From assembly GCF_016906535.1 (NCBI RefSeq), contig NC_057385.1, positions 372,001-436,000 of the forward strand: a DNA stretch of 64,000 bases, written 5' to 3'. The position numbers were made by a program, and so were the translations under genes. Below, piece after piece: positions 1 through 12,078 of the stretch; positions within the stretch are counted from its first letter, which is position 1; the number at the start of each line of letters is the position of its first letter. The notes under the pieces were generated by a model, which was not told the DNA's origin, searched no databases, and saw nothing but the letters and a program-made list of their open reading frames with translations. The DNA is from Rhizoctonia solani (lineage: Eukaryota; Basidiomycota; Agaricomycetes; Cantharellales; Ceratobasidiaceae).

Positions 1-2032
1 ACCGAACCTGGCGGTGTAAGACATAGCCAGGTTATCGAGCCAAAGGGCGTTGTTTGGATGCCCATCAGGGCTTGTCAAAACCGCCTGGACTTGGAGATCT
101 ATTGCTGTATCAATATCTTTGAGGCAGCCCAAACGGTCAAATCTGAGTCCAAACCAAGCTCCAAGGTGCATAAGTCTGGTGCACATATCAGTATGGCCTT
201 CTGGTGTTAATGTGATTGCGCGGGATTGGTTCTCAATTGCCTGGTTTAAGTCTTCTAATTCATGATGGTGCTGAAATCGGTCGACCAATGAACTACCGAG
301 GTTTGCAAGCCACTTGGGTAATAAAGGATGATCAGCTGGTGTAAGTTGGATAGCTTCTTTGTGGTATAAAATGGCCTGATTCATGTCTTCTTGATCTCCC
401 AGGTATCCAAAACGATAGGCATATGAGAGTCCGAGTGAATTAAGGTAGGTGGATATAGCAGGATGGCTCCTAGATACCATCGAGATTGCATGACCGTGGT
501 GTTCTATGGCTTTTGTTATATCGGTCAAATTGTTGTTTCGCCTAAACCGGGACATATACGAGTTCCCGAGACTGTTAAGCCCGACTGGAAGATCCTCGTG
601 GCCCGTAGGAAACAGTAGAACTGCCTTGGAGTGAAATTCAATTGCTTTTTCGATATCATGTACCTCGTCAAACCGATCGAAGCGACTCGTGTACAGGTTA
701 CCCAGGTTGGTAAGTCTGCTCGCCATCAGTGGGTGCTTTTCTGGAGTAATTGCAAGGGCATGATTAGCATAGTTTATAGCCTTTTTGAGATCGTCTAGAT
801 TCCCTGAAAGGTCGAACCGAGATGAATATGAGCCACTGAGATTGTTGAGCCAAATGGGTGTGCTAGGGTTTTCATCATTTGTTAGTTCCGTCGCTTTAGT
901 ATGATACTCGATAGCATTGTTGATGTCTTCTGCTGATCCCGAACGCCTGAACCTAGTTGCATAACAGTTACCCAGATTATTGAAAATACCCCCTAGGTCA
1001 CAATGCTCTCCAGAAGTAGAGAATAGAGAAAGAGAGTTTAATTGTAACTCAAGCGATTTATTGATGTCTACGAGTTCGCCAATGTGTTCGAAGCGAGCCA
1101 GGTGAGATGCGCTCAGATTCGCGAGATATGTAGCTAAATTTGGGTGATTTTCTGGTAAGAGTGACACGGACCGCGTTTGATATTCGATCGCCCTAGCCAT
1201 ATCTTCCTCCTGTCCGCAATATTCGAAACGTGCCATACACGAGTTTCCGAGGTTATTCAACCTGGACGAAAGTCCTTCGCTGTCCTCACCCTCTGGGGTG
1301 AGTGATATTGCCTTTTTATGACAATAAATGGCATTGTTGAGATCCTCCTGTTTACATGTTGCCCCGAAACGGCTAAGGTAAGAGTTCCCAAGATTGCTAA
1401 ACCAGTCAGGTGCATCCGGGTGCCCTTCTACCTCTGCTGAAACCACTTGATTTTGTAACTCTATGGCCTTGTTGATATCTTCTATCCGACCTAACCTTTC
1501 AAACCTAGAGTAGTAGACAAGGCCTAGATTGTCAAGACGATTCGATATATTAAAGTCTTCTTTGGGTGTAAGTACTATGGCCTTCTCGAAGGAGCCCATA
1601 GCATTCTCTACGTCTTCCAATTCACCGAGTTGTTCGAACCGAGTCATATATTTGCAACCGAGGCCAGTGAGTTGAGCGGCCATGTCGACGTGGGCATCAG
1701 GAGCCAATGAGATCGACTGCCTTTGGTATTCAATTGACAGATTGAGATCGTCTATGTTTCCTAATATCTCGAATCGGTTCTTATACGATTGTCCAAGGTT
1801 GCTGAGCCAGCCTCTGATGTGAAACTGTGTGTCTTCCATTGAGGTATAGGCCACTGCTAATATCTCGCACCTAACGCATAGATCGACGTAATCGGTTCCC
1901 GCCCCGAATGAGTCGGATGGAAGTGGATATAAGACAGAGTAGATTGAGTACACCAGTTGCAAGTGTCGGGCACAATCTTCGGGCATTGAGACTTGGTCTC
2001 TTCTAGCTGGCCTATTATCCGAGTTGCTTCTG
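1..2032 (-). CDS. TPR-repeat protein, 3' part, runs off the left edge
   Basis: One reading frame stays open from about 2079 down to base 1 and leaves the window without a stop. It is built of about 14 tetratricopeptide-like units of roughly 44 residues, each with the pattern 'LNNLGNSY..RF..LG...DI.KAIE....AI.LTP..HP'. Typical unit pieces are 'AIEYHTKATELT' and 'WLNNLSGSYSSRF'. Such arrays fold into helical solenoids that bind other proteins; in agaricomycetes they often form the N-terminal half of large proteins that end in a CHAT protease-like domain, but that part is not in the window, so the fusion is only a possibility. The first in-frame ATG is at 1986. A good acceptor at about 2033 (pyrimidine tract, then ttcag) opens a different frame reading AEATRIIGQLEETKSQ, so an upstream exon is likely and the true start is unresolved. 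No frameshift is seen in the repeats. Confidence 0.8.
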
Positions 2033-2670
2033 CCTGAAGTGAATCAGGATTGATTTGGCCAGAGCTTCAGGTGCAAGTCAATTAGATTGATTCAATCCGG
2101 ACAAGGTTGGCTTACATGCAAACTTGTTTCAAACAGTTGATTTGGTCCCATAGCTCACGCTGCCGAACCCCAATACTATTCATGGCTTATGGGTGCGAGT
2201 GGTTTTCAATAACATTTGTAAGAACATGATACAGGGAGATAGCCGAGGTATAGCTTACGAAAGATAATGTTAGGATTACGGGTGCTTAATAGCGCAGGGA
2301 TCTGACAGTTAACGGACCACCCTTGGGGTTTGGCCTTGAGCATGCACGTGCCACATGTTATTTACAATTATGCCAGTCTAGCAACCAGGCGAACTACTGG
2401 CCTGACCTCATATTGTCACACTAGTGGTTCGTAGCTATCGAGATGCTCTCACGATCATTAGACCTCACAGTTCATGAAGATACGAGATAATATATGCGCG
2501 CACGAATGGATGTGGACATGCTGAACAAATATTATTTGTCGTGACAATGGGTGGGGTACGAGAAAGGTAGAGTAAACTGGTATATGAGATACATAACTAA
2601 TTAAATACAAAAATCAATACAACATAACGAACAATCTGACTACAGGGAAGAAACGTGAATTATCCAGCAA
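2033..2670. other. Intergenic, no gene recognised
   Basis: AT-rich stretch between two minus-strand genes. It should hold the promoter and perhaps a first exon of the TPR gene plus the 3' flank of the receptor-like gene. No convincing coding segment, RNA gene or repeat was seen. Confidence 0.5.
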
Positions 2671-5600
2671 CTAGATACGCCTAAACGGGTTCTTATCTCC
2701 CAACTTCAGCTGAGACTGCTGGCCCTGAGGCCCCGGGCCATACCAATACGACCCTCCAACGGCTCCCGGCCAGACCGGGCTGGATGGGATACCGTGCGGT
2801 GGAGGGCTCATCATCAACATCTCATTACTGGGTCGTGGTGTGACTGTAAGAGTTCGGCTAAACGGGTTGATATTTGACCCATCTCGGATAGGCTGACGAG
2901 GCTGGGGGTTGATTGAAGACTCGAGGAAGGGGGCGTAAGCGAGTGGGGCGCGAGGTGTTGTTTGTGTCCCGGCTTGGGGTACCAGGATTGATGCACCGGT
3001 TGGATGAGGCGAGAGCGAGTTGGACGAACCCGTATGATGAAAAACGACGGATGAATTGCCGGTAAGATGGGATGGAACACTCGAGATACCGGTTTGCTGG
3101 CCAACGAGGGGCATAGTAGAGTTTGCTTGAGCTGGATGTGTTCCAAAGCCTGTATTTTGTGTGGCGACTGATCCTGTAAAGTGGGATGGGACCGACTCCA
3201 TTCCAGTATGGTCGGGCAGCATCCAGTTTCCAGCTTGGATGTCCGAACCAGTATGATTCAAGGCGAGATGGTTCGAGCGCTGAGATATCGAAGATCCCGT
3301 TGGGTTGGACGCCAAGCCCACCGGTCCGCCCTTTTGTGATCCCAACGAAGGTGTGCGGGCGATTGTAGGTGCCACTCCGAATGTATGCGCCGATGCGCCC
3401 GTCATATCCGGTTCCATCCTCTCCGCTTCGGGCGTCTCGCTGCGCTGGATAACAGGCCTCCTAACCGAGCCTCCACTCACAGAGCTCAGCGTCCGCGCAA
3501 AATGCGATTCGGGGTTGATCTTCCCATATACTCCCTCGGTGGCCTTTCCGCGCTCCGAGTCCATCGACTGCCGATCCTGGTCCTGGTCCCTCCACCAACT
3601 CTTCCCGGTTCCAGGACCGGCCGGCACAACCGGTCGATCGAATACAAAAGTATCAGGGGCTTCCCTCCTAGGATGGAGATTCCGCCACCTTGGATCTTCT
3701 TCGGCATCCTTGTAGGATCGTCGACCTTGCCCTCCAAGCTTGCGTAAACTCATCTCGCGATGGAACTGTCTCCTTCCCCGACGACGCGAACCCATCCCCC
3801 GAACGAGGAGTTTCAAACCGGAGAACCAGCCCTCTTCACGTCTCATGCGCCAAACTCGCCCCCATTCCCATTTTCCGCGGCCCGCGTCGTGATCCGGAAG
3901 GTTATCGGCAAACGCGGCAGTGCGTTCGGCCCGTTGCTTTCTCGCACGGCGTCGCCAGAATAAAAGACCGATTACAAGAAACCCGATCGAAGATGTCCCG
4001 ACCAATGCACCATGCAGAGGGGAAAGTCCAACGGTGGTGGTAGTCTTGGTCGATGTTGCAAACGTGCTCAGACACAACCCAAAGTAAGTTTCCCCGCATC
4101 CAGAATCAACGCACTGTCCGGACTGGAGAACCTTGCCTACCGGGCACGCGGTACACATTTGTCCGCCCGCTCCTGCACAACTTGAACATCCGGCATCGCA
4201 CGACCGACACGTTCCGGACGCCGAGTCGAAAAAGATTGTGCGCCACAGGACGAAGACGGGAGACATCTTCCGTCTGATGATTTGAGAGGACGAGAAGGCG
4301 GGCAGGTCGAGCATTGGGTGGAACCGGGGCCGGAACAGGTAGCGCAATCGGCGTGGCATGATAGGCAGGTTGTTCCCGTCGAGTTGGTTGATGGAGATTG
4401 GGAGAGGATAGTCCCGCTTGGACACGACCCTACACACTTCCCATCCAGCGCGCCGCGACCTCCCGAACAGGCAGTGCAAAATGTAGCATCTCCGGCGCAT
4501 TCGGCACAAGATCCATCGCACGGAGTACACGTGAATCCATCTTGGGGACTGACAAAGGTTCCTGCCGGACAGGTACGTTCACATCGTTTAGAGGGCGTGA
4601 GTACGAAGCCTGGAAGACAAGCGGAGCAGGTGATCTGGGCGGGAGTCGAAACGACAGAAAAGGATGGGATGGAGCAAGAAGTACAGGTTGAAGGGCAAGC
4701 TAGAAATTTAGGTTACGGTTAATACCGCGATCAGGAAGCAATCATAGTCACTGACCATCGCATATCCCCTTGGCATTATTCGCGACCAACTTTGTACCCT
4801 GGCAGACTCCACTCGAACTGACAGCAACACATCTACCCCCTGGGCCCATAAATTGGCCGGCCCCACACGCGACGCACTGGATTGATAGGGGCCCAGTACA
4901 AGTCTTGCATATGGGAGAGCATGAGGAGCAAGTCGAAGTCGCAGGGTCGAGAAATTGGCCGTCGGGGCAGGTCGTAGTGGTAGAGCCGGTTGAAGGGACG
5001 CACTTTGTACGGTCGTTTGAATCCGGAGAAAAATTAGCCTTGCATGTAGTGCACACCCCTGAAGGAGAAGCACAAGCAGTGCACCCTTGAGAACAAACTA
5101 AGTGGGATTGTTCATCGAGTTAATTGCCGCAGACAAAATACATAGATCAAGGGGTACACTAACCTTGACATTCACCAGAAGCATCTTGGAAGAAACCGGG
5201 AGCGCACACGCTGCACTTTACGGTTGAGTTTTGACCAGACGTGGGACTCGCCCAGCCAGCATTGCAGGTGCATCTTCCATCGCTCCCACACGTGCCCTTG
5301 TCACACCCACAGATGTCGGATGAAGTTTTGTTCTTCGAGCCTAGGCATTTTCCAGAACCGGCCATCCCATCGTCGCAGCATGCGTCTTGACACTTTTGGC
5401 ATGTGGGTCCAAAGAAGCCAGGTGCGCATTGTTCGCACTGAGATCCCGAAAACCCCTGCGCGCAAGCACATGTACCATTTGCTGTACACGCACCTCCTGA
5501 TGCACACGCCGGAGAACAGGATGTGGACTGTACGGCGGAAAAGGTCAAGTCTGGAGCGGTCAAGGGGAGCTGGGCCGTGTCAGGGACGGAAGCGAAAATA

Positions 5601-6121
5601 ACGAGGGAAGACTGCGAAGAGGCCGAGCGAAAAGTCACAGCAGTATTGGGGGGAACAGCCACAGACGCTGGTAGACGAGGAGAAGACAGGTTTGATGACA
5701 AAGCGACGAGGATTGAATCGCCGACATAGTGGTTTGCCCCAAACGCAAGAGCACCAGAAGACACGGAGACGGTATAAGGGAACGATGACGAGTTGGAAAT
5801 GATTATTCCGGAAGGTGTTGAAGGAGGATCGGATATCGATACAAGTTTAGAGGCAGCCGAGTCAGAAGAGTATGTTCCTGGTAAAAGAATGACAGAGGAG
5901 AAGGATGCCCCCACTGCTCGGAATGAGTCTAGTTCCAAAGTTTAGTATTTTCTCCTTTTACTCACGGGTGGTGTTGAAGGTGCCTGGAATACATTGGGTC
6001 GGAGAGCACACCTCGGCCGCTAGTAGATGTTACTACCGTGTCAGTGCAAGTCGACGATCGGTGGATTTGACTTACAGACAACGCGTACCAGCGCGAACAG
6101 ACAAGCAAAGACTGAGATCAT
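2671..6121 (-). CDS. Cysteine-rich (EGF/furin-like) single-pass receptor-like membrane protein with endocytic-motif tail
   Basis: Five exons read cleanly: 6121-6076 (ATG and signal peptide MISVFACLFALVRVV), 6019-5966, 5928-5164, 5097-4756 and 4699-2671; about 1,078 residues if one frameshift is bridged. Order: signal peptide; a beta-rich N-terminal segment; two EGF/laminin-like modules (CSPACASGGACTANGTCACA and later CxC pairs); six or more furin-like CxxC repeats; a membrane helix (SIGFLVIGLLFW) followed by a basic stop-transfer stretch; then a cytoplasmic tail of about 400 residues. The tail carries ten [LVM]xx[NQHD]xTG motifs (2995-3417) and two NPF motifs (2860-2868 and 2683-2691, the second at the extreme C-terminus). 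In fungi, LxxQxTG is the Ark1/Prk1 kinase target motif and NPF binds EH domains, so a surface receptor or scaffold coupled to actin/endocytosis is inferred. Frame changes inside a run of five A at 4229-4233, an apparent one-base loss. Ligand and exact family unknown. Confidence 0.8.
2995..3417 (-). repeat. Ten-copy xTG motif array in the receptor tail
   Basis: Degenerate coding repeat of period about 10-17 residues. The copies in order are MEPDMTG, LASNPTG, LALNHTG, MLPDHTG, VPSHFTG, VATQNTG, LVGQQTG, VPSHLTG, VVFHHTG, LSPHPTG. Copies 2, 3, 6 and 7 match the published Prk1 consensus [LIVM]xx[QNTS]xTG exactly; the others have H or D at the fourth position. Confidence 0.85.
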
Positions 6122-7034
6122 GAAGAACACTGACGAGCCTTGCTCGCTCCCGCCCCCCTTGTATACTCTCCGCGGCAAGCCTTCCTATGACCGCTTCCAT
6201 TGTCCGCTTGAGGAACTTGTTTGGCACGTGCACAATGGCCAACTATAGAATCCAAACAGAAATATTTCAAATTAAATTAGTCACATAGACCTTGTTTGTG
6301 CCACGACGATGACATCCAGACACCTTTCTGCCTCCCCCGCTTTGACCGTAATATTCTGTGGTTGGATCAGAACATCATGGTGAAAGTTTGCAATCAATCT
6401 ACTCTGAGCTAATCTCCGACTTGGCTTAGGTCATCCATCCATCTAACTTGGTGCCTAGCGCCTCAGTGAGCTGCATACATTTGCGTGACGGAATCAATTC
6501 CGCTAAATCATAGTTTGACTTCTACTAGGCTTGCGAGCTGCCAAAATGTCATCAGCTAATGGTGGCAAACTCCATTTGTGCTTGGCCGCCCCGACCCCGG
6601 TCCCGCACAACACATCAAGCACGTCTCACTATGAATTCCAGGCCCAACAATTGAGCAGCCCAAGATCGATACTGCCGTGAAATATTGAATTTTTTACACA
6701 GATTTTACGTCTGGTATGAGTCCAACTATATAGCTACCGGGCTATCATCACCGAAATAATCCTTGACTGACTGGAGGCATATTCTTATAGCCATCATCAG
6801 CTGATAGAACCAACACCCACTTGATTGAACTTTAAATTGCTTGAGGCGAGTAGACGTTTCCTCAAATGCATTCGATGTCAAAATCAATCTGGCGGATCAG
6901 TGCTTTATTTGCGCGATTTAGTTTGTACATTTGTCCATTCCTCGCTCCTACTCAGCTAACTCCATCTATTTAAGGAAGATTTCTACGCTCCTAGAATCCA
7001 AGCTCTACTCAGGTCTACTTTCACCCGTTCCACT
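6122..7034. other. Divergent intergenic promoter region
   Basis: Lies between the receptor-like gene (-) and the secreted orphan (+), so it should contain both promoters. A TATA-like TATTTAAG sits at about 6967-6974, some 60-68 bases before the ATG at 7035. No gene or repeat recognised. Confidence 0.45.
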
Positions 7035-7903
7035 ATGCTATTTCGATATCTACTTGCTCCTCTCTTGGCCCTTTCGCATGTCGGGGCGACAATGACCGCA
7101 AGGTCCGAGCCCTCCGTCTGTGGACCAGTAGGGCATTTCAGTGCTATATTGCCTATCATGGGTTGGCTTGACTGCGAAATCAACCTTGCGAAGGCAAACA
7201 TGTGTAAGATTCATTCGGTAGTTGGGAAATGATTTCAACTGACACATATACTCGCGCAACGTAGCCGCTGTCATGGCCTCGCCTTCTGAGTCTAGCAATG
7301 CTCAAATGAACGAAACTATTTTTGATATATCCGTCAAAATGCTGATGGCATCGAAGAATGTTCGCGAACTCAACCGGACGCTCATCGAGACGTATGGTCT
7401 AAGTAGTGACGGATTACGGCTGTTGTCGCCGGAAGAAATTGGTCCTGCAGCTGCGCCTTGTTTTCAGGTATGCGGTCACAAATAGTGGGATGTTGATTTT
7501 TGGTTGACATCACCCCTTCAGAACATGGTTTCTTTGGAGACTATGATACGGGACCATATACTATCCAAACGCAAAAATCATAGGTAAGCGGCTATGTTGT
7601 CCGCGTCGCATTCAAACCTGACTCCTTTATAGGCCCAGGGACGTTGGTACTGCTCTGTTCTTATCTGGAAAGGAGTATGTCTACGGTTACTCCGCTTCTC
7701 TGATCGCTGGTTCGAAAGACTATGTGAGTTTTGCATCTGCTGTAAATCTGACAGGGGAGTTGCACATACAAGGAGGTGCCAGCGTGCTCAATGTTCAACT
7801 CAACAATGTTCAGCTAGGACTGTATTACGGCGAATGGAGTCATGCGGCTTCCATCCCGGAAAACCAGATTAAGGGATTAAACTCTTCGTTGAGCGCTCCT
7901 TAG
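7035..7903 (+). CDS. Secreted protein of unknown function
   Basis: Four exons join in frame: 7035-7203, 7265-7467, 7522-7583 and 7633-7903, giving 234 residues. The N-terminus MLFRYLLAPLLALSHVGA is a clear signal peptide. The mature part has only a few cysteines and a Ser/Asn-rich stretch (SPSESSNAQMNET), then an amphipathic region and a C-terminal half that looks beta-rich (VLNVQLNNVQLGLYYGEW). I recognise no family. A small secreted protein from a plant-associated fungus could be an effector or wall protein, but nothing in the sequence proves that. Last-exon splicing is chosen because the frame stays open through a possible gtgagt at 7722 and the peptide there looks real. Confidence 0.7.
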
Positions 7904-8729
7904 CTAGCCAGATAGCCTATCGTTTCTTTTATCTGCCACATCTTCTTGGGTTGTACATATGATATTCAAACGATTGTGCCACTTGATGCCCCACTTATAA
8001 TCTTTTGTCCTCAATGCGGCCCCCAAGCGGTAGAGTGGGTTTTTGGTACAAGGTAGAGACCATCATCATGTGAATGGCACGTAAATTTACGCATAAATTC
8101 TGGCCCCTCGTAGATGATGCCTTTTCATGGGAAACGATGAATTATGCGACTGCATTATATAGCGTACGCACCTTATTCGTTGGTGAGAGCATTACTAAGC
8201 GTCGATAATGACCAATCGAGGAATATCCTTGTAGCCACCACCACCTGAGATTCACTCTTCCGACTGATAACCCTTTCGGTATCTTTTTGTTAACTTGTGA
8301 TAAGAGCTTGATAGTATATAATTTTCTGACGACAAGATTGATCGGAGAGCCGAGATCAGCGGAAATGCCGCGCTCCATTTTGGCTTGAGACGTCTCGGCG
8401 ATATCGTAAAATAAATGTCTCGAGGTAGCCTGTATGTCCTTTTATCCCTCACAAGGGTTTGATCTAATTTGATAGGTGCATGTGGCCAGATAGGGCAAGT
8501 CGCATATGCTATGAGCGATCCACCAGTGGCAATCCAGTTCTCAGTCGTCCTACCCGAATCTGAGTCGGTGGTGGCTAAACCAATCTTGAGTAGCTCTTCA
8601 TTTTCCTCCCGTTCGTCTGCAGAGTCACTCGGTCTGAGCTCTTTACATAGCAGAAAGGCTAATGCTATTGATCGATATTCCCCACCACTATATCTCTTTC
8701 TACCTGGTTAAAACCACTCGTATCAACTT
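7904..8729. other. Intergenic; right part duplicated upstream of the sister P450
   Basis: No gene recognised. Around 8540-8580 the sequence (..tcctacccgaatctgagtcgg..) resembles 11820-11850 upstream of the sister P450, so the P450 duplication included promoter DNA. Confidence 0.45.
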
Positions 8730-10900
8730 GCATATATTATTGTGCTTTCAATATTCGTTGCTGGGATATTATCTTTCAAATACCTCGGATTGACTGACTC
8801 GGAGCTCCCGCTGCCATCTTCACCCAGGTCATACCCACTGTTGGGAAACATACCTATCCTACCCGAGAAAGAGGAGTATATTGCGCATCGAGAATGGTCT
8901 CGTCAGCTGAATAGTCAGCTTTTTTATACTTGATGTATATTCGAAATGCTGACGATCTCAACTACTAAGGTGATGTTATCCATGTGAAGGTATCGGGGCA
9001 TTCTCTGATCATTTTGAACTCTGCTCGTGCGATGTCGACGATCCTCGAAAAGAGCTCGAATGCATATATGAACCGGCCCAATATACCACTGGTGACAGAT
9101 CCTAAATTGTATGTTCATATCTTTCTTCATAAACGGAGATATCATCTATCTGCCGCAGGTTTGACTTGTCTCGTCATACTGCTTTCTTACCGTATGGCAA
9201 ACGTTGAAAACACCAACGTCGACTTCTGCACCTTTCGCTCAGCAAAAGCGCTATGCCGATGCTCTTTCCAACTCAAAACAAGTATCCTCGTCAGACTGCT
9301 CTTGAAATACTCGAGCGGCCAGAGGATCATATACAAATTACTCAGAGGTCTGTATTTTTTTTATCCGACTACATGCCAGCTACTGCTAATACCCATCCCA
9401 CTACTAATGCAGAATCCTCGGCTCATAGACCTTGCCATGTGTATATGGCTACGAGGTCACTTCTGCTGATGACGAAATACTTAAGCTGGCCGAAAGTTCA
9501 TTACTTCACGTCGGGCAGGCGGTTTCCCCCTGAGTAAGCCTGTTTCTATACGGACAGCACATTCTAAAAATATGCACACTAGATTTTCTTGTTAATGTCA
9601 TGCCGGAGTTGAAGTAGGTCCCTTCATGGGTCCCTGGAACCAGTCGGAAAGCTGTTGCGAAAGAGTGGAGCCGGGAGTTTGTTCGGGCCATCCATTTGCC
9701 GTATGAGCATACAGTTGCTCAGATGGTAAGCTCCTCCCAGGTTTGCTTACTTCAAATAACATTATTGTTTGAGAATTCGGGGGTCGCTCTGCCATCTTTT
9801 TTGAGTACGATTCTACAATCTTTTTCTGACAAAGGAGAAAACACAACTGAAGAGCAGAAGGACCGTGCGATATGGACGGCAGGATCTGTGTATACAGGTG
9901 CGCCTTTTTCACAAATAAATAGCTTTCAAACACATTAATAAGATTTCATTTGAAGCCGCTATAGACTCGGTAAGCTCGCTCAATATTCTGTTTTATTGAT
10001 ATATTTTAGAGGAGTTTCGGTATCTTAGTTGCATGGAGCTATTCGGATTATAGTTCTCCTCATGAAAGTTTATCAAGATGTTCAAAGCAAAGCTCAAGGG
10101 GAGATTGATAGTGTAACCGAAAACAAGAAACTACCAGAAATAGCCGACATGCAAGCTATGCCTTATACATGTGGGTTAATAATCGAATCATTGATATGGC
10201 TACCAGTATCCCCCTTGGGTGAGAGTGTTCCTTTGAGCTTTACGATGACTTGGATCTCATAACCAGGCAAAGCCATACCTCGACTCTGTAAAGATGATGA
10301 CTACTATAACGGATACCTCGCACCCAAAGGTTCAATTGTGTAAGCTTCTATGTTTATTTTACTTCATAGACTGATGCGATGACATAGAGTTGGAAACATC
10401 TGGTATATATGCGGTGGTCTAAGACACAATGTTGCAATTAGCTAAAATATTTCAGGGCAATAAATCGGGACGAATCGAGGTATCATGACCCGGAAACGTT
10501 TCTCTCTGAACGCTTCATGGACCCAAATACCCCTCATCCAGTAACATTTGGATTTGGCCGTAGGTTAGTTAGCGAGATTCACTCTTTTATGGATGCGAGA
10601 TTTATAGTACAAATACAGAATATGCCCTGGCATGAGTTTTGCGCAGCCTTCACCCCTTATCAATGTGGCCACTATTTTGTCCACCTTTAACATTTGGCCA
10701 ACCTGCGACGAATAAGGGAATTATCTTATACCTAAAGTTGAGTTGGTTCAAGGAGCTTTGTCACAGTAAGTTAGTTATAAACTACCCTAAGAGGGCTGAA
10801 TATAAGAGAACAATGCAGTAATCCCGCGCCTTTTGGATGCACACTTACCCTTCGGTCTGAAACCCAGAAGCTATTACTGACAAAGGATGAGCTCGAAACA
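8730..10900 (+). pseudogene. Cytochrome P450 pseudogene, sister of the P450 at 12.1-14.2 kb
   Basis: Translated pieces align in order with the neighbour P450: N-terminal proline-rich hinge (SSPRSYPLLGNIP), GDVIHVKVSG, CVYGYEVTSADDE, DFLVNVMPEL, SREFVRAIHLPYEHTVAQM, the heme region FGFGRRICPG split by an intron as in the neighbour, and the C-terminus NPAPFGCTLTLRSE. Lesions seen directly: no ATG at the position of the neighbour's start; in-frame stops at 9426-9428, 9615-9617 and 10713-10715; a one-base loss at the exon end near 9533. Intron positions match the neighbour, so this is a DNA-level duplicate and not a retrocopy. It is unlikely to make a working enzyme. Confidence 0.85.
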
Positions 10901-12078
10901 CGAACTTGTTCATCTAGGAGGGAATCGGGTTTACATGTGCAGCTCGTTTGGAACACTGTGGTTTGATGCGGTAAACAGAGGCTTTGTTTTGTTGAAAAAA
11001 AGCAGTACGCGTGTACAACATTTGTTAGCATATCTAAGACTGGGTCTTGGGCCGGCACACAAAAAAGGGAAGGAGAAATACGAGTACATAAAAAGAGGGA
11101 GCGAGCATACAACCAGGATCGGCAGATGGATGGGGAGTGGGGGCCGGAGTAGTACGCCGAACCGGGGTACCACCGGGGCCGAGCCACAAAGTGAACTGGG
11201 CGGGCGGCCAAACGGGTTGTATGCAAGTAGAAGAGGTGTGAGCTGGTGGGACTCGCGGAAAAAGAGAACAAGTGGACAGGACAAATTCTGCTGCGAGCAC
11301 GTTGTGCTCGCAGTACGCAGTATGGAAGAGAAGGAACATGGGACGCAAGCGCCCAATCAAAATACTATAAACAGTGCGCGAACACAACACCTATTGAATG
11401 GCGCAGGTACATGCTCCGGCCTGATCGGCCCAGTATAAGTTTGGCAGCCCACAGGCTCCGCCCCAAAACTCCACTCTGTTGCCACTCGTCTTATTCCGAC
11501 CATTGGATCTGCCCTTAAGCGCCCGGTTGGTATCCAATCAGCGTCAGCCATACTAGCGCCACTAATTACTACAGCCACCACGGAATGAATATCTCAACTA
11601 TCCATTCCCCAAAACTACCTTTTTTTTTACCTACCAGACCTGTGATGGGCTCTCAGACTAATTCCAGCAGAAATACCGCACCTCACTTAGGAGTAAATTG
11701 CCTCATGATGATAAAAAAAAATGTCTCAAGCCGGGCTGCGTCTAATCTCATATCGCACATACGATTGAGTCCAATTGACCTGGTCCAACACGCTTACGTC
11801 TTGCAAGCAAGAATGATAGGACTCGGTCATCTTACCCGAATCCAAGTCGGTGATCCCTTGATCCTGAGGTGCGTGCTATGGATCATATTTCAAGCTCTCA
11901 TGTTATGCCTCTGCAATCAAGCCTTGCGCCTGCGCATCAGACTGCGATAATACCTCTTTATGATGAGTATGCTTGAGACTTGGTGCTCCTTGTAGGCAAT
12001 AAATACCGAGGTTCTAGAGCCCTTCAACACACACTATTCCTAGTATCGCTTGGCTTTGACTTGTACTTGCACTCCAAT
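10901..12078. other. Intergenic between P450 copies, holds dispersed repeat copy A
   Basis: Contains the repeat at 11035-11400. The remainder (about 11400-12078) is promoter-side DNA of the intact P450 and partly resembles the DNA upstream of the pseudogene. Open frames here on both strands are overlapping and unlike proteins. Confidence 0.5.
11035..11400. repeat. Dispersed GC-rich repeat, copy A (candidate solo LTR or MITE)
   Basis: Shares extended similarity with 18885-19280: both start with a TGGG(T/C)CTTGGGCCGGCAC block, then share a 'gccgaaccggggt.cca.cggg.ccgagccac' segment, a 'gggcggcc.aac.gg' segment and a conserved AGCAC-GTT-GTGCT hairpin. In this copy the hairpin is perfect: ten-base arms at 11291-11300 and 11304-11313 around a GTT loop. 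No open reading frame for a transposase or polymerase is next to it. Terminal repeats and target duplications could not be fixed by eye. Confidence 0.6.

Noticed and set aside
3186..4722. Many plus-strand open frames opposite the receptor-like gene
   Set aside because: They overlap each other in several frames and give Arg/Pro/Ser-rich noise; they mirror the GC-rich minus-strand exon.
10771..11518. Cluster of overlapping frames on both strands
   Set aside because: They sit on the GC-rich dispersed repeat and P450 pseudogene end; the same pattern appears at the second repeat copy, and none looks like a protein.
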